The notes: generated by a model from the letters alone, not told the origin. A DNA stretch of 34,433 nt from Anaerolineae bacterium (GCA_016926915.1 JAFGNR010000232.1:1-34433); one strand, 5' to 3'; positions 1 to 7,278 are shown, numbered from the stretch's first letter. Program-made: numbers and translations.

Positions 1-1
1 G

Positions 2-17
2 ACCCTTAGTTAAGGGT
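2..17. promoter_or_regulatory. Perfect palindrome next to the kinase promoter (possible operator)
   Basis: ACCCTTA-gt-TAAGGGT is a 7-bp perfect inverted repeat with a 2-nt centre, ending two bases before a -35-like hexamer. The position suits a dimeric regulator site, but it could also be the tail of a terminator of a gene outside the window. No family can be assigned. Confidence 0.35.
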
Positions 18-19
18 AA

Positions 20-48
20 TTGACGGTTAGGTGAAAGCAGTGTATAGT
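20..48 (+). promoter_or_regulatory. Sigma-70-type promoter for the sensor kinase
   Basis: TTGACG (20-25) and TATAGT (43-48) are separated by exactly 17 nt, a near-consensus vegetative promoter. It would give a leader of about 90 nt before the kinase ATG at 146. Confidence 0.55.
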
Positions 49-145
49 GGCGCCAACAATCTCAAGCGCCCTCGTTTCTTAGCCAACGCCACCGCAGCGC
101 CTGCGCAGCCGGCCCGGAAAGTTGGGTGTGAAATGACTTTGTCTG

Positions 146-2782
146 ATGGATGCCAATAAACACCCCACCGCGCAGACTGAGCGTAAAGCTCATCTCGAAG
201 CGCTGCTCCGGCAGCTGAGCGAGGCGGAACGCGCTTTGCAGGCGCTCCGCTCCGTTGCGGGGGCGCCCGTCAGCCCCTCGGCGCACGAGACGCCCCCTGG
301 CGCGCGTCAAGCCGAGACCGGGCGCCAATGGGGGCAAGAGGTCAGGGAAACCGCAACGTCTGCCATCGCAGCGCTACAGGCAGCACAGGAAACATTACGC
401 CAACAGAGCAAAGACCTGATCACGGATCACAACGACCTGGAAACCGTCCAGCAACAGTGTCAGGAGCTCTTCGAATCGGCCTTTCACGGATATTTGGTGA
501 CCGACCTCAATGGCGTCATTCAACAGGCGAATCAGGCAGCAAATACCTTGCTGGGAGCAAGCGTTGCAACACTGGGCGGGCATCCCCTGACGCACTACGT
601 GATCGCAGATGATCAGGACGATTTCCACCGCCGGCTAGAGCAAGCAAGGATGAAATCGCCCCATGACAGCGTGCAATGGGAAACGCACATGACCCGGCGC
701 ATCTCGGATATTGAAGACGTCACCTTTCGAGCAGCCATCACGCTCTCCCCCATCCATGATAGAACAGGCGCACAGATCGGCCTACGTTGGTTGCTGCGCG
801 ACATCTCCTCCAGTACACGCGTAGAAGAACGCGAACAGTTTCTTTTCGAGGCGCGAGCAGCCGCCAGCGAGGCGCAAGTGGCCAACCGGTTGTTGCGCAC
901 GCTGCTGGATACGATGCCGGTAGGCATCATCGTGTGCGATGCCGGGGGCGCGGTGTTGATGACCAACGCCCCAGGTCAGGAGATCCTGGGAAGCAATGTC
1001 GCCGGAGATATGCGGGATCCGCGCCGTTCCTACACGCCGTACCGCCCCGATGGTGCATTTTTCCCCCAGGAGGAAATGCCGTTGGTGCGCGCCATGACCC
1101 GAGGGGAGACGACCGAGAGCAGCGAAATCCTCATCCGCCGTGAGGACGGCAGTACCCGCGCCCTCCTGGCAAAGGCGGCGCCGGTGCGAGACAGTGCGGG
1201 CCAGATCGTCAGCGGGGTAGCGGTCTTCCAGGATATCACTTCGCGCAGGCAAGCCGAGGAAGAGATTCGGCGTCTGGTCGAAAGCGTCGAACGTGAACGG
1301 ACGCTGTTGGAAACGATCATGGAAAACACTCACGCACACCTGGCCTATCTGGATACCGATTTCAATTTCGTCATGGTCAATTCAGCCTACGCCGAGGGAG
1401 CAGGATACAGCAAAGACGCCCTGGTGGGTCAGAATCACTTTGCACTTTTCCCCAATGCCGAGAACCAGGCCATCTTCGAGCGCGTGCGGGAGACGGGAGC
1501 ACTGGCGAAGTTCCAGGCCAGACCCTTCAGGTTCGAAAATCGACCGCAACGAGGCGACACCTATTGGGATTGGACCCTGGCGCCGGTCAAGGAAAACAGC
1601 GTCCTCCAAGGGCTGGTTCTCTCATTGGTCGACGTCACCGAGATGGTTCACGCCCAGCAGGTCTTGCGGGATTATGCCGAGAAATTGGAACAACAAGTCG
1701 AGCGGCGCACGAATGCACTGCGCACCAGCCACGCGCGCTTCCAGGCGATTTTCCAAGACAGCGCAATCGGTATCGCGCTCATCGACGATCAAGGATGTAT
1801 CGTCACCAGCAATCCGGCGCTCCAGGAGATATTAGGCTATCCAGAAGACGAACTCGCGGGCATACCTCTGGCCCGGCTAACCCAATCCGAGCGCGACACG
1901 AACGATATGGACCTCTACTGCGAACTGATAGCGGGGAAACGGGATCACTATCAATGGGAAGGCCAGTACACGCGCAAAGATGGGGCCGAAATTTACGCCA
2001 ACACCACGGTTTCCCTGGCAAGCCGGCAAGATCAGGAAGCGCGCTTCGCAGTTGTGATGGTCGAAGATATCACGGAGCGCAAACAGGCCCAGATCGCCCT
2101 GATGCAGTCGGAAAAACTGGCCCTCACCGGCAGGCTTGCAGCGACCCTGGCCCACGAGATCAACAATCCGCTCCAATCGGTCATCGGATTCATGAGCTTG
2201 GCCTGGGAACTATTAGAAGAAGACGCCGACCCGGAGATGACGAACCAATACCTCCAGATTGCTATCGAGGAAGTCAAACGGGCGGCGAGCATCGTGACCC
2301 AGATGCGAGATCTCAACCGGAAAACCGCTCCTAGCGAACGCCAACCCGAAGACGTCAATGCCCTGGTGGAGCGCACACTCACATTATGCCAGCGCAAGCT
2401 GGAGAAACAAGAAGTCGCCCTTACCTGGCAGCCTTCCGGGGAACTGCCCACCGTGCCCATGTCGCGGGATCGCATCCAACAGGTGTTCCTGAACCTGATG
2501 TTCAATGCGCTGGACGCTATGCCGGATGGCGGGACGCTCCATATCTCCACGGCGCCCACATCAGCGCCGCAAGGCGTATGGATCCGGTTCACGGATACGG
2601 GCACAGGCATCCCCGCCGGCGAGATCCCACATCTGTTCGAGCCTTTTCACACCACCAAGGAGACGGGGGTAGGGTTGGGACTCTATGTAAGCCAGACCAT
2701 CATTGGAGAACATAAAGGGGAGATCACCGTCGAGAGTGTAGAAGGCAAAGGTGCGACGTTCACCGTGTGGCTGCCGGTATAA
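146..2782 (+). CDS. Soluble multi-PAS sensor histidine kinase
   Basis: An 878-residue cytosolic signalling kinase. After an N-terminal coiled-coil-like stretch (about 1-105) I count four PAS-like units, starting near residues 106, 250, 385 and 530. A short coiled linker (about 500-530) separates the third and fourth. The dimerisation/phosphoacceptor helix has the H-box LAHEINNPLQ with phosphoacceptor His670. The ATPase domain shows the N-box NLMFNALDAMPDGG (about 783-796), DTGTGIP (about 817-823), the F-box FEPFHTTK and GVGLGLY. There are no membrane segments, so the signal is probably intracellular (redox, gas, a ligand or a cofactor in a PAS pocket). A response-regulator fragment follows, suggesting an ancestral two-component pair. 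The ATG at 146 is the first plausible start downstream of a good promoter. The signal cannot be predicted from sequence. Confidence 0.93.
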   Translation: MDANKHPTAQTERKAHLEALLRQLSEAERALQALRSVAGAPVSPSAHETPPGARQAETGRQWGQEVRETATSAIAALQAAQETLRQQSKDLITDHNDLETVQQQCQELFESAFHGYLVTDLNGVIQQANQAANTLLGASVATLGGHPLTHYVIADDQDDFHRRLEQARMKSPHDSVQWETHMTRRISDIEDVTFRAAITLSPIHDRTGAQIGLRWLLRDISSSTRVEEREQFLFEARAAASEAQVANRLLRTLLDTMPVGIIVCDAGGAVLMTNAPGQEILGSNVAGDMRDPRRSYTPYRPDGAFFPQEEMPLVRAMTRGETTESSEILIRREDGSTRALLAKAAPVRDSAGQIVSGVAVFQDITSRRQAEEEIRRLVESVERERTLLETIMENTHAHLAYLDTDFNFVMVNSAYAEGAGYSKDALVGQNHFALFPNAENQAIFERVRETGALAKFQARPFRFENRPQRGDTYWDWTLAPVKENSVLQGLVLSLVDVTEMVHAQQVLRDYAEKLEQQVERRTNALRTSHARFQAIFQDSAIGIALIDDQGCIVTSNPALQEILGYPEDELAGIPLARLTQSERDTNDMDLYCELIAGKRDHYQWEGQYTRKDGAEIYANTTVSLASRQDQEARFAVVMVEDITERKQAQIALMQSEKLALTGRLAATLAHEINNPLQSVIGFMSLAWELLEEDADPEMTNQYLQIAIEEVKRAASIVTQMRDLNRKTAPSERQPEDVNALVERTLTLCQRKLEKQEVALTWQPSGELPTVPMSRDRIQQVFLNLMFNALDAMPDGGTLHISTAPTSAPQGVWIRFTDTGTGIPAGEIPHLFEPFHTTKETGVGLGLYVSQTIIGEHKGEITVESVEGKGATFTVWLPV

Positions 2783-2821
2783 GTCAAACCAGGGCCAATT
2801 GCTGTCGTGAGAAGAGAAACT

Positions 2822-3079
2822 ATGAAAGAGATCTTACGCGCATTGATTGTGGATGATGAAAAGCGAATTCGGCTCTTCCTTGCTGAGACCTTGCAACGGG
2901 AAAGTCACATCGTGACCACAGCAACCAGCGGTCACGAAGCGCTGGAATACTTGCAAGATACCCCCTTCGATCTAGCAATCCTGGATCTGATGCTGGGAGG
3001 ACGTATCGATGGGCAGCGGGTATTGGAAGCCATACGCTGGCGGTGGCCGGCTAAGGTATGTTACCTACCTGCCGGATAA
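2822..3079 (+). pseudogene. Truncated response-regulator receiver domain
   Basis: Begins as a normal CheY-like receiver: the LIVDDE acidic pocket comes within the first 15 residues, and the phosphoacceptor Asp lies in AILDLMLGG at about residue 55. It then stops after about 85 residues. Beta-4 with its Thr/Ser, alpha-4, beta-5 with the conserved Lys, and any output domain are missing. The last residues (KVCYLPAG) match nothing in the family and no other frame restores it, so this looks like a deletion rather than a single frameshift. It starts 39 nt after the kinase stop. I prefer ATG 2822 over GTG 2807 because of the purine-rich AGAAGAGA upstream. It ends 7 nt before the stop of the opposite-strand BON gene. 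Confidence 0.75.
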
Positions 3080-3086
3080 GACGTCT

Positions 3087-3476
3087 TCAAGCACCCGTAA
3101 TCTCGTTTTCGACTTCTATCACACCCGGTGCGTTCATGGCTGCACTGCGCGCCCGCATACGGGCATAATAGGTGGGCGCCGAACCGGTCAGCGTCACATG
3201 CCCCTCCTCGACCTTGACCGTGATATCTTCCGCATCCACATACTGGTTTCGTTTGAGAGCGCTCTCGATGTCTGCGGCGATGGCCTTATCGGTGAAACCA
3301 TCCCCAGGTACAACAACGAGATGATTCGTGATGCTGATGACCCCCCTGAGATCTGAAAGCAAATTCTCTGCCTTCCATTTCTTCCAGTAGGCATCTACCG
3401 TGCCTTCCAGGGTCAACACGCCATTGCTAACGGAGACATCGATATCCAGGCTATAGATATCGGGATTCCAGAGCAA
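3087..3476 (-). CDS. BON-domain protein with damaged 5' end
   Basis: Contains two BON-like units, each with the pattern of a hydrophobic strand and then a Gly before the next strand (VSVSNGVLTLEGTVD and VKVEEGHVTLTGSAP). BON domains are associated with membranes or periplasmic stress proteins such as OsmY. Family-like coding sequence continues upstream in frame (SDEEIEKNANSTLLWNPD), so the TTG at 3476 is inside the domain. No ATG, GTG or TTG lies between that segment and the in-frame TGA at 3558-3560. An ATG at 3506-3508 is one base out of frame. A copy of the interspersed repeat lies just upstream. The N-terminus therefore seems disrupted, or contains a single-base error. Any signal peptide is not visible. 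Confidence 0.7.
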   Translation of the reverse strand: MLWNPDIYSLDIDVSVSNGVLTLEGTVDAYWKKWKAENLLSDLRGVISITNHLVVVPGDGFTDKAIAADIESALKRNQYVDAEDITVKVEEGHVTLTGSAPTYYARMRARSAAMNAPGVIEVENEITGA

Positions 3477-3524
3477 CGTGCTGTTTGCGTTCTTCTCGAT
3501 CTCTTCATCTGAAGGCCCCGCAAA

Positions 3525-3539
3525 GGAGGGGCGCCCTCC
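3525..3539 (-). promoter_or_regulatory. Small hairpin covering a GGAGG-like site before the BON gene
   Basis: GGAGGG-cgc-CCCTCC on the minus strand is a perfect 6-bp stem with a 3-nt loop. It would sequester the only Shine-Dalgarno-like purine tract upstream of the BON reading frame. Confidence 0.3.
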
Positions 3540-3574
3540 GCTTTCGGCCCTCAGCCGTCAGCAGGTTTAGCGTT
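3535..3574 (-). repeat. Interspersed 40-bp repeat, copy A
   Basis: CCTCCGCTTTCGGCCCTCAG... matches copy B (23081-23120) at about 36 of 40 positions, and copy C (34334-34373) more loosely. On the minus strand it ends in a GCTGA(A/C)AGCGGAGG-like sequence facing the next gene. Here it also encodes the last residues and TGA stop of cbpM. Confidence 0.7.
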
Positions 3575-3739
3575 ACAGGCTTTAGCGTTGTTACGGCGCA
3601 GATCGAGCAACGCAGCCTCGGTCAATTCCCGGTTCACCAATCCCCGTTTTATGTAACGGCGCACGGTGCGTGGTGAAAGACCTGAGCGCCGGGAAGCCAC
3701 GGTGATCGTGATGTGCGTCTCTGTTTCATACCTGGTCAT
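3551..3739 (-). CDS. cbpM: CbpM-like MerR-type modulator of CbpA
   Basis: A 62-residue protein with a helix-turn-helix of MerR type (VASRRSGLSPRTVRRYIKRGLV). CbpM proteins bind the J-domain of the DnaJ-like chaperone CbpA and inhibit it. The gene follows cbpA on the same strand, which is the usual pairing. An alternative ATG at 3763 overlaps the cbpA stop (ATGA), but the AAGGAGG-like site favours ATG 3739. It is shorter than E. coli CbpM (about 100 aa). The tail NNAKACNAKPADG is encoded by an imperfect duplication plus the interspersed repeat, so the original C-terminus may have been replaced. It could instead be a short MerR-like regulator. Confidence 0.65.
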   Translation of the reverse strand: MTRYETETHITITVASRRSGLSPRTVRRYIKRGLVNRELTEAALLDLRRNNAKACNAKPADG

Positions 3740-3759
3740 TGCCCGTGAACCTCCTTCCT

Positions 3760-4706
3760 TCATTCCGCCATGCGCTCAAGCTCTTCAAATAATGATCGTT
3801 GCTGAGGTGTCAGGCCAGTTGGCAACCGCACCGCTACCTCTACATAGAGAGCGCCTCGAACGTCCGGGTTGTTGAGTTGAGGCATCCCCCTATCCCGCAG
3901 TCGAAACCGTTGCCCGTTCTGCGTTTCCGGCGGAATCTTGAGTCTCACGGCGCCGTCCAGAGTGGGCACCATGACAGCCCCCCCCGAGAACCGCAGTATA
4001 CAAATCCACCGGGATCGTCGTATAAAGGTCATCTCCCCGGCGGTCAAAACGGGAATCGGGTCTAACCTTGACACGAAGACAAAGGTCTCCCGCCTGACCA
4101 CCGGCGCTCCCCGGCTCGCCTTCCCCGCCCATGCGAATCCGGGTACCTTGCCACGCACCGGCAGGGATTTTCACCTGCAGGCGACGTCCATCTCTCTCGA
4201 ACATGCGCGTCGTACCGTGATAGGCCTCCCGGAGTGTGATCTCGACATCCTGCTCATAATCACGCCCGCGTCTGGGGGGCGCCTGGGGCGCCAGGGGGTT
4301 GCGCGCCTGTCCCCCGCATGCCTCCGAAAATCTGACTAAAAAAGTCAGAGAAAGCACCGCCGTCGCCAAAAAGATCCTGGAGATCCTCCGGCGTGCTATA
4401 CTGGACGTAGACGCGTTCCCCGCCAGGCCCGGCCTGCCAACGCCCCCAGTCGAAATCGCCAGGTTGCCCGGCTTGCTGGTAATGTTGCCATTCTGCCCCT
4501 AACTGATCATATTTCTGGCGCTTTTCAGGATCAGAAAGAACCTCGTAGGCCTCATTGAGCTCTTTGAACCGCTCCTCAGCTTCGGGGTCATCTGGGTTGA
4601 CGTCGGGGTGAACCTGGCGCGCCAATCTCCGAAACGCCTTACGAATCTTTTTCGGATCGGCATCATGGCTCACACCCAACGTCTCGAAATAATCTTTGTA
4701 TTCCAT
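3760..4706 (-). pseudogene. cbpA: CbpA, DnaJ-family co-chaperone, interrupted by two frameshifts
   Basis: The J-domain is intact: [12 protein letters not shown] start, HPD motif in QVHPDVNP, then a Gly/Phe-rich linker. The frame is then lost in a five-base G run (C5 on the plus strand at about 4309-4313). It continues in the next frame through client-binding domain I (DVEITLREAYHGTTR) and is lost again in an eight-base G run (C8 at about 3978-3985). It ends in a third frame with domain II and the dimerisation tail (LTPQQRSLFEELERM). Removing one base in each run gives 314 residues, close to E. coli CbpA (306). The sequence shows no other decay, so sequencing error is a serious alternative to a real pseudogene or a phase-variable gene. 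CbpA works with DnaK, and cbpM follows. Confidence 0.85.
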
Positions 4707-4763
4707 GATGACATCGTTTCGCCTGGGGCAAGCTGAGCGGTAGAAAGAGGTAAGCCCAGGCCC

Positions 4764-4779
4764 CAACGCAACCCCAACT
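4764..4779 (-). repeat. 16-bp word shared with the 13.5-kb inverted-repeat element
   Basis: The minus strand reads AGTTGGGGTTGCGTTG, identical to 13543-13558 on the plus strand. It lies between the divergent cbpA and DJ-1 genes. Within the rest of this 190-bp intergenic region I saw no convincing promoter. Confidence 0.4.
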
Positions 4780-4897
4780 CTTCGAACCGGTCACAACAAC
4801 AATGCTAACCTTAACCGTCAGGTATTGGCGCACTTTTGAGGCAAGCTAGGAGGGATGATTTTGTACAAGTTGGAAGAAGAAAGGGGGGAAATGTAAC

Positions 4898-5431
4898 ATG
4901 AGAGAATTGGAGAACAAGCGCATTGCAGTGTTAGCCGAAGCGCTGTTTGAGGATCTGGAATTGTGGTACCCGTTGATCCGTATGCAAGAGGCCGGCGCTG
5001 ACGTCACCGTCGTTGGCACCGGCAGCGCGGAACGCTACCACGGAAAGCATGGCCTCACGGTCAAGGTGGACGTCGCAGCCTACGACGTAACGGCCACAGA
5101 TTTCGATGCGGTCATCGTACCTGGTGGATACGCCCCGGACAAGCTGCGTCGTTACCCAGCCGTGCTAGCGCTGGTCCGCGACGTTTTCGAGAATGATGGC
5201 GTCGTCGCCATGATCTGCCATGCGGGCTGGGTGGCCATATCCGCGGGCATCGTCGAGAACAAGGACGTAACGTCGGTTTCCGCCATCAAAGATGACCTGA
5301 TCAACGCCGGAGCCCAGTGGGCAGACCAGAGCGTGATCAAAGACGGCGGCCTGGTCAGTTCGCGAGGGCCAGATGATCTGCCGGTCTTCTGCGCCACGAT
5401 CATCGCCACGCTGGCGGGGCATGCGGACTGA
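4898..5431 (+). CDS. DJ-1/PfpI family protein
   Basis: A 177-residue single-domain protein of the PfpI/YhbO type. The nucleophile elbow is AMICHAGW (Cys107-His108), and a conserved Glu (about Glu18, in LFEDLELWYP) would lower the Cys pKa. Family members act as stress-induced glyoxalases/deglycases or small proteases, and specificity cannot be read from sequence. The start has a purine-rich AGGGGGGAAA upstream. It is the first gene of a plus-strand block leading into the superoxide reductase remnant and the encapsulin genes, which fits an oxidative or carbonyl stress role. Confidence 0.88.
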   Translation: MRELENKRIAVLAEALFEDLELWYPLIRMQEAGADVTVVGTGSAERYHGKHGLTVKVDVAAYDVTATDFDAVIVPGGYAPDKLRRYPAVLALVRDVFENDGVVAMICHAGWVAISAGIVENKDVTSVSAIKDDLINAGAQWADQSVIKDGGLVSSRGPDDLPVFCATIIATLAGHAD

Positions 5432-5477
5432 GTTCCCTACCGGGCAGACACCCGGCCCCACAAACGTGGGAGGCGCC

Positions 5478-5546
5478 ATGCAACCCAAGTTAGTCGGACA
5501 TATCATCACTATGGCAGAGATACGCCGGCACGTATGGGTCAGTTGA
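5478..5546 (+). other. Possible 22-residue ORF in the DJ-1 to encapsulin gap
   Basis: An ATG preceded by GTGGGAGG starts a 22-codon frame (MQPKLVGHIITMAEIRRHV...). It ends 14 nt before the next start. It matches no family I know. It could be the 5' stub of a deleted gene, like the superoxide reductase stub that follows. Confidence 0.2.
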
Positions 5547-5560
5547 CAAGGAGTCACACT

Positions 5561-5707
5561 ATGACCGGAGATAAGATTCAACACGCTGATTGGAAAAGTG
5601 AAAAGCACGTGCCGGTTATCGAATGTGCCGACGCCGTCGCAAGCGGGGCGCTCTTTGAAGTGACCGTATCTTGCATACTGCAACATCCATGGGCTGTGGG
5701 AAAATAG
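5561..5707 (+). pseudogene. Truncated superoxide reductase (neelaredoxin/desulfoferrodoxin-type) remnant
   Basis: Too short for the ORF track (48 residues). After AAGGAG and ATG, it reads ADWKSEKHVPVIECADAVASGALFEVTVS. This closely resembles the N-terminus of class II superoxide reductases, including the EKHVPVIE segment with the first iron-ligand His. It then diverges (CILQHPWAVGK) and stops. The rest of the iron site, including the usual HPN.TEHHI motif and the later Cys/His ligands, is absent in all frames. It ends 33 nt before the encapsulated ferritin start. The intact 5' end and RBS suggest a recent internal or 3' deletion. Superoxide reductase would supply H2O2 handling beside an iron-storage shell, so the loss matters functionally. 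Confidence 0.7.
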
Positions 5708-5740
5708 CAAGGCCATCGCGGTTATATAAAGGAGGACACC

Positions 5741-6121
5741 ATGCCAGAATTCATCAACCCCTTTTCAGGCACCATACCAGAACGTAAGTTATCGCTGCAA
5801 GAGTTGTTACGGGCAATACGCCTGAATATCGCGGCCGAACACGAAGCGATTCATCTCTATATGGCCCATGCCGAGGCTACAGACCACCCGTTGGCGAAAA
5901 AAGTCCTTATCGACATTGCCAACGAAGAACGAGAACATATAGGCGAGTTCATGCAGCTCCTCCAAATCCTGACGGGTGATGAAGCCGAATGGCTCGAGAA
6001 CGGTCAACGGGAAGTCAGCGAGATGGCCGTGCAGATAGGGTCCCCTACGGATGAACAAGTGACCCCATCGGAAGAGACCCCGTCCCCCAATCCGCCGGTC
6101 ATCGGCTCGCTCAAGACGTAG
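5741..6121 (+). CDS. Encapsulated ferritin-like cargo protein (EncFtn)
   Basis: A 126-residue, two-helix half-ferritin. Helix 1 has Glu33/Glu35 (NIAAEHEAIHLY) and helix 2 has the E-x-x-H metal motif (NEEREHIGEF, Glu63 and His66). The spacing matches the Glu32/Glu62/His65 di-iron site known from Rhodospirillum rubrum EncFtn. Such proteins form a ring-shaped decamer whose ferroxidase sites lie at subunit interfaces. They need the encapsulin shell to store mineralised iron. A Pro/Thr/Glu-rich tether (about 101-118) leads to a C-terminal cargo-loading peptide. The RBS AAAGGAGG is strong. The shell gene begins 56 nt downstream. A plain rubrerythrin-like protein is the alternative, but the tail argues against it. 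Confidence 0.92.
   Translation: MPEFINPFSGTIPERKLSLQELLRAIRLNIAAEHEAIHLYMAHAEATDHPLAKKVLIDIANEEREHIGEFMQLLQILTGDEAEWLENGQREVSEMAVQIGSPTDEQVTPSEETPSPNPPVIGSLKT
6095..6118 (+). other. Cargo-loading peptide of the encapsulated ferritin
   Basis: The C-terminal residues PVIGSLKT resemble the (L/I)xVGSL(K/R) targeting peptides that dock cargo on the inner face of family 1 encapsulins. They are separated from the ferritin fold by a flexible Pro-rich linker, as expected. Confidence 0.75.
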
Positions 6122-6177
6122 CGTCAATACCACAACAACCTGATCACCGGACGATTTTACAACGTAGGAGGATAGCG

Positions 6178-6966
6178 ATGGCAAACCCATATCTGGCGCG
6201 TGAGGATGCGCCATTTCGAGACGAAATTTGGACGATTTTAGACAATGCAATGGTCACTGCAGCCAAACAACAATTGGCAGGACGACGCTTGCTCCCCCTT
6301 GAAGGCCCGTATGGCCTGGGGCTCAAGAGTATTCCTCTGCAGGATAGAGAGGCGGACGGGCTGATCACCAGCTCGACTCTGCCCGTGGCCCTTATCCGCG
6401 AGCCGTTCAAGATGGGGATGCGGGACCTTGCCAGCTACGAAGCGGGCGGGCCATTGCTCGATACCCGGCCCGTCGAGACTGCGGCGCGCGCCTGCGCCCG
6501 GCGAGAAGATCAAGTAATTTTCTATGGTGGGGCAGGCGTCCCAGGGCTCATGACCGTTGAAGGAACACAGGAGCTCCAGCTGCTAGATTGGGATGAAGTG
6601 GGTACGGCAGCTGGCGCCGTGATGCAAGCCGTCACGCTCCTGGATAAAGCGGGCTTCCATGGACCCTATTCGCTGGCCCTGGCCCCCGAACGCTACAACC
6701 TTCTCTTCCGCCGCTATCCCCAGGGGCAGCAAAGCGAGCTGGGTCACATCCAAACGATGGTGACGGATGGCATCTGCAAGGCCCCGATCCTGCAAACCGG
6801 GGGAATTCTGCTGGCATCCGGCAAGGACTACACCTCATTGGTGTTGGGACAAGACATGGCTCTGGGATTCATCGGGCCTGCAGGGGACAAGATCGAGTTC
6901 GCGATCTTCGAAAGCCTGGCGGTTCGCATCCGCTATCCCCAGGCCATGTGCAAGCTAAGACAATAA
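6178..6966 (+). CDS. Family 1 encapsulin shell protein
   Basis: A 262-residue HK97-fold protein of the linocin M18/encapsulin family, the usual length for small (T=1) shells. Recognisable segments are the N-terminal helix with the conserved DEIW, the GPYGLG segment, DLASYEAGGPLLDT before the spine helix, the A-domain GPYSLALAPERYNLL, and a C-terminal FAIFESLAVRIRYPQA. It assembles into a closed protein compartment and binds cargo through their C-terminal peptides. The ferritin cargo gene lies immediately upstream, so this is an iron-storage nanocompartment. The start has TAGGAGG seven bases upstream. No phage genes are nearby, which argues against a prophage capsid. Confidence 0.95.
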   Translation: MANPYLAREDAPFRDEIWTILDNAMVTAAKQQLAGRRLLPLEGPYGLGLKSIPLQDREADGLITSSTLPVALIREPFKMGMRDLASYEAGGPLLDTRPVETAARACARREDQVIFYGGAGVPGLMTVEGTQELQLLDWDEVGTAAGAVMQAVTLLDKAGFHGPYSLALAPERYNLLFRRYPQGQQSELGHIQTMVTDGICKAPILQTGGILLASGKDYTSLVLGQDMALGFIGPAGDKIEFAIFESLAVRIRYPQAMCKLRQ

Positions 6967-6999
6967 ACAGACCGCGACTATGTATAAGGAGGTATGCCC

Positions 7000-7242
7000 A
7001 TGCGTTACGGTGTAAAGACGAAAATGGACTCGGCTGCTGCAATCGAGAAAGCGATCGCGTATTTCGGAGAGGAAGGATTGGGTCTCGAGGTTGTCGAGAA
7101 GAGTGATTGCTGTGCGAAGTTCGAAGGAGGCGGCGGCTTTGTCAACGTCTTCTTGGACAATAAGGAAGGCAAGACAGAGGTCACGTTGGAAACTAGGGAG
7201 TGGGATTACCACGTGAAAAAGTTCATGCAGGAAATCGGGTAG
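7000..7242 (+). CDS. Conserved hypothetical protein in the encapsulin operon
   Basis: An 80-residue acidic protein, MRYGVKTKMDSAAAIEKAIAYFGEEGLG..., with a CC pair (residues 37-38), a Gly-rich FEGGGGFVNVFL strand and ending ETREWDYHVKKFMQEIG. A mixed alpha/beta fold is likely. There is no signal peptide, membrane segment or cargo peptide. I choose ATG 7000 rather than 6994 because AAGGAGG lies seven bases before it. It follows the encapsulin gene by 33 nt, so co-transcription is likely. The general look recalls small one-domain proteins found near heme or redox genes, but I cannot name the family. Confidence 0.75.
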   Translation: MRYGVKTKMDSAAAIEKAIAYFGEEGLGLEVVEKSDCCAKFEGGGGFVNVFLDNKEGKTEVTLETREWDYHVKKFMQEIG

Positions 7243-7278
7243 CCCTTGGGTCCCCAAGCCCTGCGAGAAAGGAGTCAC

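Noticed and set aside
3009-3356. 115-residue plus-strand ORF after the response-regulator stub
   Set aside because: It is antisense to the BON gene and does not resemble the missing half of a receiver domain.
4707-4897. CIRCE or other heat-shock operator upstream of cbpA
   Set aside because: No TTAGCACTC-type inverted repeat or sigma-32-like boxes were found in the gap.
6178-6966. Prophage capsid
   Set aside because: HK97-fold proteins can be phage capsids, but no phage genes are nearby and a ferritin with a cargo peptide lies next to it.
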